Positions 15,514-21,949 of a stretch of DNA of 23,101 bases are shown here, piece after piece. The notes under the pieces are model-generated. The model had not been told where the DNA came from. It ran no database searches and was given only the letters and a program-made list of their open reading frames with translations. This DNA is from DATDVT01 sp035289905. GTDB lineage: Archaea > Nanobdellota > Nanobdellia > SCGC-AAA011-G17 > GW2011-AR18. Made by a program: the position numbers and the translations under genes. Location: positions 1 through 23,101 of the forward strand of contig DATDVT010000010.1 of NCBI GenBank assembly GCA_035289905.1. The letters run 5' to 3'. The number at the start of each line of letters is the position of its first letter. Positions within the stretch are counted from its first letter, which is position 1.

Positions 15514-16635
15514 TTATACCAATCTTTCTAATCCTAACTTTTTTTTAAATTCACAAAGTTCTTTGCATTCCACTCCAGGAAAAGTACATTTAGGACCATG
15601 AGAGTATGGTTCTAACATAACATGTACCTCTCCCCTATTAGTATGTTCTAAATATTTATTCAAGGTTTTTCTAGTTCTATCCATTGTTTCCCATTGAGTA
15701 TTACCACATAGCCTTTCATTCATTTTAGAGATAAAACCTTCATAATTCCCAAATTCATGAATTCTAATTAATAAACCCTGAGGGAATTCTTCTTTATGTA
15801 TATCTTCTATCCATTCAGATATGTAACTAGACTTATTTAATATTGGAGGGACAAATATCTTTCCGGTGAGGGAGTCTATTCCTACAATAGAATAACCTAT
15901 TGTTCTATGTCTATGTGCTTGTGCAAGCTGAGCAAAGCTTCCCAGATAGGTAGTAGAATAATTCTCACCAAATTCTTCTGCAAAATCTTTTCTTTCATCA
16001 AAAAGACTCAATCTTCTTCTTTTTATTTTAGGATCTAGTCTTTCTTCGTATATATTCATCGCCTTTATCTGTAAATTAAAATCATTCATAAATTCTTTAA
16101 CCCTTAATCCAAATTCAGAAGTAGGATTAAATTCATCAAACCAATGAACTAAATAAGATAATTGTCTAAAAGAAACAGTATATGTCATATGTGTAGGTGT
16201 AAATACTGAAGTTAAATAACGTGAATTCTCTTGTGCTAATTTTTCAATCTTTTCTGCAGACAAAAATCCATATTTTTTTCCAATTAAATCAATAAATATT
16301 TTTTTCCATTTGTTATACAATTCCTCTTGTTCTTTTTCAAGTTTCATTTGTGTAAATCTAGCAGACTTTTCAGAAGTTGTATACATTTTTTCATTGTTTA
16401 ATACCATAGCTCCAATCTTAGGAATGTCAGTTAACTCTAAACCAAGTACAAAATGATCAAAAGGGCTATGATGTCCACTATTAAGTAATCTTTCTCCGAT
16501 TCTTGTTCCTTCTTCCTGTTCAAGTTTTTCAAATGATTTTGCAGAATAACAAATACGACCATGAGATTGTGTATATCTTAAAATTTCTTCTCTTGTGCTT
16601 AATCCATTCGTAGAACCAATGATTTCTATTAACAT
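15514..16635 (-). CDS. thyX: FAD-dependent thymidylate synthase (ThyX), long two-copy form
   Basis: 373 residues, against roughly 220-250 for standard ThyX. It makes dTMP from dUMP with FAD and methylene-tetrahydrofolate. The N-terminal half has HHSPFDH (residues 55-61), TTSEKSARF (about 86-94) in place of the usual S-x-QSxRY, and TYTVSFRQLSYLVHWFDEF (151-169), but no RHR motif; NNEK stands there. The second half has QLAQAHRHRTIGYS (236-249), which carries the RHR, and ends with HGPKCTFPG and CKELC. The pattern suggests an internal duplication in which each copy kept different motifs. An unclassified ThyX-like enzyme remains possible. It is the only thymidylate synthase candidate in the window. 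Confidence 0.85.
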   Translation of the reverse strand: MLIEIIGSTNGLSTREEILRYTQSHGRICYSAKSFEKLEQEEGTRIGERLLNSGHHSPFDHFVLGLELTDIPKIGAMVLNNEKMYTTSEKSARFTQMKLEKEQEELYNKWKKIFIDLIGKKYGFLSAEKIEKLAQENSRYLTSVFTPTHMTYTVSFRQLSYLVHWFDEFNPTSEFGLRVKEFMNDFNLQIKAMNIYEERLDPKIKRRRLSLFDERKDFAEEFGENYSTTYLGSFAQLAQAHRHRTIGYSIVGIDSLTGKIFVPPILNKSSYISEWIEDIHKEEFPQGLLIRIHEFGNYEGFISKMNERLCGNTQWETMDRTRKTLNKYLEHTNRGEVHVMLEPYSHGPKCTFPGVECKELCEFKKKLGLERLV

Positions 16636-16658
16636 AACTAAGATTTAAAATTAAAATA

Positions 16659-16667
16659 GATAAATAT
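16659..16667 (-). promoter_or_regulatory. TATA-like element for thyX
   Basis: ATATTTATC on the minus strand, about 29 bases before the thyX ATG. The rest of 16636-16800 is A+T-rich and I see no gene in it. Confidence 0.4.
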
Positions 16668-16800
16668 TATTCTCTTTTAAAATATATTAATTTTGACTTA
16701 TAGACCTATGTTTTTGCTAAGTTATCTATTAATTCCTTTTTAAAATATTAATCAATATAGAAATAGCATTTTTTAAATTGTTTTGGACAAAATTTATAAG

Positions 16801-17196
16801 TTAAAAATCATCATCCATATTAGTTGCGGTTTCTCTATAAACTTGTGCAAAATTTGGAGTTACAACTACCCAATCCTCTCCAAAACCAGCAATATCTCCT
16901 TCTATAGCTTCAGCTGTTTTTTTCAACTTAGCAACAGCCCTTTTTAGTTCAACTAAATCCTTTTCTTTTAATGGTCTTATATTCACTAAAGCAATAGTAT
17001 AACCCTCTCTTAAAGAATCCAAAGCAGGTTTAACATCATTAAAGTCTGCAACAACAAATGGTCTCACAATAACCTTTTGTTTTGGTCCTCTAGGACCATC
17101 TCCACTTATTTCAACATAATCTTCAGCTAATTCATTGTAATCTAAGGGAGTATCATCTTCTTTAGCCTTAAATCTTTCCTTTATTTTTTCAAACAT
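16801..17196 (-). CDS. sepF: SepF-like cell division protein
   Basis: 131 residues. SepF anchors FtsZ to the membrane in archaea that use FtsZ. The N-terminus MFEKIKERFKAK fits the amphipathic membrane-targeting helix, followed by an acidic linker. The DUF552 core runs from about residue 40 to 122: KVIVRPFVVADFNDVKPALDS, AIEGDIAGFGEDWVVVTPNF. It implies an FtsZ-based division system elsewhere in the genome. It has its own TATA box 28 bases before the ATG and no Shine-Dalgarno, so it is likely leaderless and separate from the upstream ribosomal/RNA polymerase cluster. Confidence 0.93.
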   Translation of the reverse strand: MFEKIKERFKAKEDDTPLDYNELAEDYVEISGDGPRGPKQKVIVRPFVVADFNDVKPALDSLREGYTIALVNIRPLKEKDLVELKRAVAKLKKTAEAIEGDIAGFGEDWVVVTPNFAQVYRETATNMDDDF

Positions 17197-17219
17197 AAAT
17201 GAAATTATTAGAGTGCTCC

Positions 17220-17227
17220 TATATAAA
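17220..17227 (-). promoter_or_regulatory. TATA box for sepF
   Basis: TTTATATA on the minus strand, centred 28 bases before the ATG, which indicates leaderless transcription. Confidence 0.6.
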
Positions 17228-17302
17228 TATTCTTATTTTAAAAAATCAATTCTTTAATATCTTAAAAATTATATTAAATCATCTTTTAAATTGAAAATTA
17301 AT

Positions 17303-17551
17303 CTAATCTTTGCTTTCTAACTGACTAACTATACTCCAAATTTGCATCTTTGTATATTGAGGAACATTAGCATCATCTACAATTTCATTTAGCTCCTCTA
17401 AAGAACGACTTATAACCAAATTTAAACTCTTATTATTAACAGACAAAGTATCTATTACCTTTTTTATTTTTATTCTAATGTTTTTTGGAATAGAATTATC
17501 TTCTTCCATAGAGTACAAATCTGTGATAATAGTTTTTAACAATTCATCCAT
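17303..17551 (-). CDS. UPF0147 family protein
   Basis: 82 residues, helical. LYSMEEDNSIPKNIR and ELNEIVDDANVPQYTKMQIWSIVSQLE match the archaeal UPF0147 family, found next to prefoldin and RNA polymerase subunit genes in many archaea. No biochemical role is established. It begins one base after the prefoldin beta stop codon, so it is the last gene of the L37Ae-rpoP-prefoldin operon. Confidence 0.87.
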   Translation of the reverse strand: MDELLKTIITDLYSMEEDNSIPKNIRIKIKKVIDTLSVNNKSLNLVISRSLEELNEIVDDANVPQYTKMQIWSIVSQLESKD

Positions 17552-17552
17552 T

Positions 17553-17891
17553 TTAGTTACCTTGTTCTTTCATATCATTCATAACTTCTTGTTGTAGTTT
17601 TTTGGCTTTTTCTTTTAATTTATCTTCTTGTTTTTCAAATGTTTTAATTCTTAAATCTAAAATCTTTTTTTTATCCAATAAATTATTTTTTAAATCCTCT
17701 TTACTAGATTCAATCATAATAGGACCAATTATTTTATAGCTTTTACCATTTGACTTTTCTAACTCATTTGTAGCATTTTCTACCTCTGTAAGTTGAGATT
17801 GAAATGTTTGTTTTTGTTGTAAGAGATTATTCATCCTTTGTTCAATTAATTGAATCTCATTTATTTTGTTCTTTACAGTAGGATCTTCCAT
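17553..17891 (-). CDS. pfdB: Prefoldin beta subunit
   Basis: 112 residues, two long coiled-coil helices around a central hairpin (KSYKIIGPIMIESSKEDL, about residues 50-67), the form of archaeal prefoldin beta. Together with the alpha subunit it forms a hexameric holdase that passes unfolded proteins to the thermosome, which is also encoded in this window. The ATG at 17891 lies 5 bases after the rpoP stop, and a GGAGG-type Shine-Dalgarno sits within the rpoP end, so translation is probably coupled. Confidence 0.93.
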   Translation of the reverse strand: MEDPTVKNKINEIQLIEQRMNNLLQQKQTFQSQLTEVENATNELEKSNGKSYKIIGPIMIESSKEDLKNNLLDKKKILDLRIKTFEKQEDKLKEKAKKLQQEVMNDMKEQGN

Positions 17892-17896
17892 CTCAC

Positions 17897-18034
17897 TTAA
17901 ATTGCCTCCGCTAGAGAATTAACGGTTTTAGATTTGATCAATAGTTTAGAGCCACAATACTGACACCTAATTTTTCTTTTAACATCTTCAGATTTAATTT
18001 CTTTTTTACATAATAAGCATTCATATATTGCCAT
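17897..18034 (-). CDS. rpoP: RNA polymerase subunit P (Rpo12/RpoP)
   Basis: A 45-residue zinc protein: MAIYECLLCK at the start, CxxC pairs Cys6/Cys9 and Cys24/Cys27 (IRCQYCGSK), and a basic middle and end (RKIRCQ, KSKTVN). This is the Rpb12-like subunit that stabilises the assembly platform of archaeal RNA polymerase. An AGGAG Shine-Dalgarno lies before the ATG, inside the 3' end of the L37Ae region. It is placed between L37Ae and prefoldin beta, the usual archaeal order, which supports the call. Confidence 0.93.
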   Translation of the reverse strand: MAIYECLLCKKEIKSEDVKRKIRCQYCGSKLLIKSKTVNSLAEAI

Positions 18035-18036
18035 AT

Positions 18037-18255
18037 TTATTCTCCTAAAAAATAAGCATTTCCAGCAAATTTATATGTACATTTTCTACACTGCCATATC
18101 CCAGTACTAGCCCTTTTAACTTGTATACTACGACATTTTGGACATTCAAACCTTTTTTTTTGTTTTTGTTCAATCTCCTTAATTTTTTTTCTTATTCTAG
18201 CACCATATCTTGCTCCAAAGCGACCAGCACTACCAACTTTTTTAGTTCTTCCCAT
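18037..18255 (-). CDS. rpl37ae: Ribosomal protein L37Ae
   Basis: 72 residues, a large-subunit zinc-ribbon protein. The basic N-terminus (GRTKKVGSAGRFGARYG) and the C2C2 ribbon (FECPKCRS and IWQCRKCTYKFAGNAY) are diagnostic of L37Ae (eL43). A GAGGT Shine-Dalgarno sits 5 bases before the ATG and a TATA element further up. It is the first gene of the operon with rpoP, prefoldin beta and UPF0147, linking ribosome, RNA polymerase and chaperone synthesis. Confidence 0.96.
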   Translation of the reverse strand: MGRTKKVGSAGRFGARYGARIRKKIKEIEQKQKKRFECPKCRSIQVKRASTGIWQCRKCTYKFAGNAYFLGE

Positions 18256-18287
18256 ATTTAACCTCTAATTTTAATTAAAAACATATC

Positions 18288-18295
18288 TTTATAAG
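18288..18295 (-). promoter_or_regulatory. TATA box for the L37Ae-rpoP-pfdB operon
   Basis: CTTATAAA on the minus strand, about 36 bases before the ATG. This leaves a leader of about 10 bases that carries the GAGGT site. Confidence 0.55.
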
Positions 18296-18360
18296 CCTTA
18301 CTAAAACTCAAAAATTCCTAAAAATATACCCAAACCAACCAAATTTTAAAACAAAATATA

Positions 18361-18466
18361 TGGGGCTGCCCAGATTTGAACTGGGGTCGTCGGGTCTTTT
18401 TCTATCATAGCATATTGCTCTATAGACCCAAACCCGAAAGGATAAACCAAGCTACCCTACAGCCCC
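18361..18466 (-). tRNA. tRNA-Pro (anticodon UGG) with intron
   Basis: A cloverleaf fits. The acceptor stem GGGGCUG (18466-18460) pairs perfectly with CAGCCCC (18368-18362). The T arm is CCCAG, UUCAAAU, CUGGG. The anticodon stem UCGGG (18437-18433) pairs with CCCGA (18394-18390), and a 4-nt variable loop follows. The D arm has GG at 18448-18447. The loop reads UU-UGG-G, giving anticodon UGG and G37, normal for proline, with discriminator A73. A 31-nt intron interrupts positions 37/38. The 3' CCA is not encoded. Two U residues rather than one separate the D and anticodon stems in this fold, a small irregularity. Confidence 0.94.
18396..18426 (-). other. Canonical 31-nt BHB intron of tRNA-Pro
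   Basis: The intron lies between G37 (18427) and A38 (18395). The central helix UUUG/AAAA (three A-U pairs plus one G-A) is flanked by 3-nt bulges GG^U and AG^A. An inner stem CUAU/AUAG leads to an AGCA/UGCU hairpin. Cleavage after the second base of each bulge gives the correct anticodon loop. This calibrates the rule used for the cysS intron. Confidence 0.9.
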
Positions 18467-18490
18467 CTTTTTAAAAAAGAGATAGGGTTT

Positions 18491-18958
18491 CTATTTAAAT
18501 ATTTCTAAAGGTTTAAAATCTTCTCTTTTAAGTTCTTCCATTATATAATGAACCTCAATTTTAACTATATCAAATCTATCTTCTATTCTTTCTCTAAATT
18601 CTTCCATTAGTTTCATATTGTTAAAAATTACTTCTAAAATAAAATCATATCCATTGTTTATTTGAAATAAATTATTTACAGCAGAATGTTTTTTAGCATA
18701 ATCCTTAAAAGTCTCTTTATCACCTTTCTTTATCTTTAGAATTAAAATAGCTTTAACTGCAAATCCTAATTTTTCTAAATCTACAATTGTTGTATATTTT
18801 TTAATTATGTTCTCTTTTACTAATATCTTTAGTTTATCGTGTATTGTTGTTATAGGCATTCTTGTTTCTTTACTTAAATTAGTTAAACTAGTCCTTGAAT
18901 TTCCCCTTAAACGACAGATAAGGTCTATATCCTTCTTCTTAATATTAATCACCCCCAT
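18491..18958 (-). CDS. Lrp/AsnC-family transcriptional regulator
   Basis: About 155 residues. An N-terminal winged helix-turn-helix (KDIDLICRLRGNSRTSLTNLSKETRMPITTIHDKLKIL in outline) is followed by a beta-alpha-beta RAM-like sensor domain (ILILKIKKG, NNGYDFILEVIFNN, IVKIEVHYIMEE). Such proteins bind DNA as dimers or octamers and often sense amino acids; the ligand here is unknown. I start at the ATG at 18958; an upstream TTG at 18964 is in frame but less likely. It is divergent from the AbrB-PhoU gene with about 107 bases between, so it could regulate that promoter, a guess from position only. tRNA-Pro starts 24 bases downstream. Confidence 0.9.
   Translation of the reverse strand: MGVINIKKKDIDLICRLRGNSRTSLTNLSKETRMPITTIHDKLKILVKENIIKKYTTIVDLEKLGFAVKAILILKIKKGDKETFKDYAKKHSAVNNLFQINNGYDFILEVIFNNMKLMEEFRERIEDRFDIVKIEVHYIMEELKREDFKPLEIFK
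18492..18500 (-). promoter_or_regulatory. TATA-like element for tRNA-Pro
   Basis: ATTTAAATA on the minus strand, about 30 bases before the tRNA 5' end, lying over the 3' end of the Lrp gene. Confidence 0.4.
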
Positions 18959-19035
18959 AAACAAGATATTATTAAAACAATTAACTCTAATCCTTAAAAT
19001 AATAATAAATTATATATTCAAGTAGATACAAAATA

Positions 19036-19043
19036 TATATAAA
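19036..19043 (+). promoter_or_regulatory. TATA box for the AbrB-PhoU gene
   Basis: TATATAAA, centred 26 bases before the ATG, indicating leaderless transcription. It lies in a very A+T-rich divergent region shared with the Lrp gene. Confidence 0.55.
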
Positions 19044-19065
19044 TTATATAAGTTATATAACTTTA

Positions 19066-19983
19066 ATGAAAAGAAATGTAATTCAACTAGCAGGTAAAAC
19101 TTTAGTAATCTCTTTACCAGCTAGATGGACAAAATTAAATAACATTAAAAAAGGAGATGAACTAGATATCCAAGAAGAGGGTAATAAATTATCTGTTCAT
19201 ACAAATTTAAATAAAATTAATTCTAAGGAAACATCTATCAATATTCAAGGAATGACTAATAGAACAATTAACTGGACATTGTCAGCATTATATAAAAAAG
19301 GTTATGATATAATAGAAGCATTTTATGATTCAACCCAAATAGATTATATCTCAAATCTAATAAAAAATTCATTTATTGGATATGCTATTGTTGATCAAAC
19401 CCCTAAAAAAATAATAATAAAAGGAATATCCCAAGATATCTTAGAGGAATATAAACCTGTTTTAAGAAGAGCTTTTTTAGTAACTATTTCAATGGGACAA
19501 GAAACAATTTCAGCATTAAAAAATAAAGAATTTGAGAAACTAAATGAAATAAAAGAAAAAGAAAAAATAAATAATCAATTAACAAATTTTTGTCAGAGAA
19601 TAATTAATAAAAAGCAACCATTCAAGGAAGAGTTTAATACTTTAAATTATATAATCTCTTGGAATTTAGAAAAAATAGCTGATGAATATCGATATATTTG
19701 TGAATTTTTTTATAATAAAAAACCAGAAATTAGTGAAAAAACGTTTTTATTATTTGAAGAAACAAATAAACTACTTGAAGAATATTATACTATTAATTTT
19801 AAATTTAATTTAAATGATTTAAATGAACTCAGTATAAAAAAAAATCAATTGGAAGAAGAACTAAAAAATTATATTTATAGTAACACTCATGCAAATGTAT
19901 TAATTGCATCTCATTTGTTAAAGATAGTTCTTAAGTGTTCTGATTTTTCAACAACATTAACAGCACTTAATCAAGATTTCTAA
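19066..19983 (+). CDS. AbrB-PhoU fusion, phosphate-uptake regulator type
   Basis: 305 residues. Residues 1-45 form a SpoVT/AbrB swapped-hairpin DNA-binding domain (VIQLAGKTLVISLPARWTK, GDELDIQEEGNKL). The rest is helical and fits archaeal PhoU-like proteins, with two three-helix repeats (ALKNKEFEKLNEIKEKE; WNLEKIADEYRYICEFF), including the acidic metal-binding pattern in the second. PhoU proteins restrain phosphate transport and signalling. The AbrB-PhoU arrangement is common in archaea. No phosphate transporter lies in this window. The last 27 bases overlap the convergent gene at 19957. Confidence 0.88.
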   Translation: MKRNVIQLAGKTLVISLPARWTKLNNIKKGDELDIQEEGNKLSVHTNLNKINSKETSINIQGMTNRTINWTLSALYKKGYDIIEAFYDSTQIDYISNLIKNSFIGYAIVDQTPKKIIIKGISQDILEEYKPVLRRAFLVTISMGQETISALKNKEFEKLNEIKEKEKINNQLTNFCQRIINKKQPFKEEFNTLNYIISWNLEKIADEYRYICEFFYNKKPEISEKTFLLFEETNKLLEEYYTINFKFNLNDLNELSIKKNQLEEELKNYIYSNTHANVLIASHLLKIVLKCSDFSTTLTALNQDF

Positions 19984-21885
19984 CCCTTTTCTTATTTTTC
20001 TATTAGTATTTAACATTAAACAATTTCTTAGTCTTGTTTCATTCAATCTAGAATCTCCTTTTTGTCTAATAGAAGGAAATGCTCTAGCAGTTCTTATGAT
20101 AAATGAAATTGGTAAGGCATTACTTAAAACATCTTTATCTAATTCTAAAATTCTTGATTGCATTTCTACTCCTTTTTCTAATTCACTTAATTTTAATGGT
20201 TTATCATTGAAAATATTTGCTAATTCATGACTCACATAAGTATTTCCTCTGTCCTCATTGTCTACTTTAATTAAGTTATGTGTTTCATCCATTAAAAAAT
20301 TCTTTGTATGACAATCTAAATCTAAAATTTGATGCCCATATAATCTGTTTTGTTCTTGTAATAGACCTAAAAATAATAATTCTGCTGCAGCTAGATCAAT
20401 ATAAAATATCCTTCTATAAATCTCCATTAAATCTTCTCTTTTTTCTGAAAAAAAACCACATCCTTTATGTAGAATAGAAGCTAATTCAACTAATCTTAAT
20501 AAATTTCTACAATCAAATTCTCCACCAAGAGCCAAATCCATAACATAAACCTTTTTATCCATAAAATCAAAAATACCAATACTTTCTGGAACATCTAAAT
20601 CAGATCTATTCTTTAAAAGATGTTTAAATCTATCATTTCTCTCCATTTCCTTTAATAAAGAATTTTCTTCTCCAATCTTTCCAATTAAATCGCCCCCTAA
20701 CACAACCCCTTGCATTAATACTACTTGATTTTTACTATCTTTTTTTAGAAAATATTTTTCTCTTTCTAATAACTCTTTAACTATCCTTTCTCTAATTTCA
20801 AACCCACTTAAATCTCCAGAAATAATTAAGGCTTTAGAAAGTAAATATTTTTTCATTAAATTGTTAGGTTCTTTTTCAGAAGCTTTAGAAATATCCCTAA
20901 CACCACCATAAATATCGCCATTTGTTAGTTTAATTATTCCTTTCTCAATATCATTAGCTCCAAATCTTTTAATTAACCCCCTAGTTCTCCTTAACCACAT
21001 ATCCATGTAATGACTTTGATTCTTTCTTTGTTGTATTTCTTTTAATGCTGTTCTATATATCTCATTTCTTTGAGTTTCATTGGTTTGTAATCTCGCTAAT
21101 CCAATTAAATCATAAACCCGTTGTGTACCTGCAGATTCTTTAACTAATTCTTCTTGTATTCTAACTTTTTCTTCTAAACCAGCACCTCTTTTTCTAAAAT
21201 TAAAAAATACTCTTTTAATTACATGACTTCCAATAGTACAACTTGCTTGTAAAGCTGTATAATAAAATAAACCTTCCCTTAAGGAATGGCTTATTTCAGA
21301 AAATAACCTAGCTTTAGGAGCACGGATTTGAATAGTTTCATCTAAATTAGCTCTTGAAAAATAATTCTCATCTCTAGCCTCAAAAATGCCTCTTTTTATC
21401 AAATATAGATTAATCAAAAATCCAATACCTTTTGGAATAATATCATTAACTAATTCAATTCTTTCTCTTTTTATTTTCTCAGATTCATAAACATATCTAC
21501 CTAACATACTTAAAACAAAAGTTGTTTCTCCCATTCCATAAATGAAATTTGGAATTCTGCGTTCGCCATATGTTTTAGAAGCTTCAACTAAACCACCAAC
21601 AACACCCCCTGCTAAAGCAGAGATATTGTAATGATCAATTAACCAATTTATTATTTGATGTTGACCTCTTCTTTCTAAAAGATGTTTTTCTTGGCTTACT
21701 GTTTTAACAAGATGATAGCCTAAAAAACTACTTAATCCAAGAGTATATAACTCTAATAAAGGATTTTTTATATCTAAAATATCAAGAGCTGAAGCACTTG
21801 CCATTATACAAGCAGGTAAACTAACATAAGGATTTCTAGAGATAAATTTCCAAGTTCTATCAATAAGTTCTTGTTTTTTCCTCAT
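19957..21885 (-). CDS. Membrane protein with helical-repeat region and C-terminal kinase-like domain
   Basis: 642 residues from the ATG at 21885. An upstream in-frame ATG at 21921 is less likely because the TATA box at 21907-21914 would lie inside that reading frame. The first 240 residues hold several hydrophobic segments (SLPACIMASASALDIL, ALAGGVVGGLVEA, GIGFLINLYLI, FYYTALQASCTIGS). A helical, TPR-like region follows (to about 390). The C-terminal part resembles the aminoglycoside-phosphotransferase/kinase fold: Lys403 in GDLIGKIGEEN, a hinge VMDLALGG, DLDCHTKNF with Asp524 and Asn529, and KVDNEDRG with Asp542, matching the HxDxxxxN and D-x-D/E catalytic pattern. Function is unknown; phosphorylation of a small molecule or protein at the membrane is possible. 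The 3' end overlaps the phoU-like gene by 27 bases. Confidence 0.78.
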   Translation of the reverse strand: MRKKQELIDRTWKFISRNPYVSLPACIMASASALDILDIKNPLLELYTLGLSSFLGYHLVKTVSQEKHLLERRGQHQIINWLIDHYNISALAGGVVGGLVEASKTYGERRIPNFIYGMGETTFVLSMLGRYVYESEKIKRERIELVNDIIPKGIGFLINLYLIKRGIFEARDENYFSRANLDETIQIRAPKARLFSEISHSLREGLFYYTALQASCTIGSHVIKRVFFNFRKRGAGLEEKVRIQEELVKESAGTQRVYDLIGLARLQTNETQRNEIYRTALKEIQQRKNQSHYMDMWLRRTRGLIKRFGANDIEKGIIKLTNGDIYGGVRDISKASEKEPNNLMKKYLLSKALIISGDLSGFEIRERIVKELLEREKYFLKKDSKNQVVLMQGVVLGGDLIGKIGEENSLLKEMERNDRFKHLLKNRSDLDVPESIGIFDFMDKKVYVMDLALGGEFDCRNLLRLVELASILHKGCGFFSEKREDLMEIYRRIFYIDLAAAELLFLGLLQEQNRLYGHQILDLDCHTKNFLMDETHNLIKVDNEDRGNTYVSHELANIFNDKPLKLSELEKGVEMQSRILELDKDVLSNALPISFIIRTARAFPSIRQKGDSRLNETRLRNCLMLNTNRKIRKGLEILIKCC

Positions 21886-21906
21886 AATTTTTAAGAATAA
21901 TAGATA

Positions 21907-21914
21907 TTTATAAA
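21907..21914. promoter_or_regulatory. Palindromic TATA element shared by two divergent genes
   Basis: TTTATAAA reads the same on both strands. It is centred 25 bases before the ATG at 21885 (-) and 40 bases before the polX ATG at 21950 (+), so one TBP site could serve both directions. Confidence 0.5.
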
Positions 21915-21949
21915 GTAACATTTATTAAGAAATATATCTAAATTAAGTT

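Noticed and set aside
16636..16800. Possible small RNA or C/D-box RNA between thyX and sepF
   Set aside because: No convincing C and D box pair or stable stem; only A+T-rich promoter-like sequence.
18807..19025. Plus-strand open frame over the Lrp gene start
   Set aside because: Antisense to the helix-turn-helix coding region, with no promoter or similarity.
20280..20477. Plus-strand open frame inside the kinase-like gene
   Set aside because: Antisense to the catalytic-domain region and without recognisable features.
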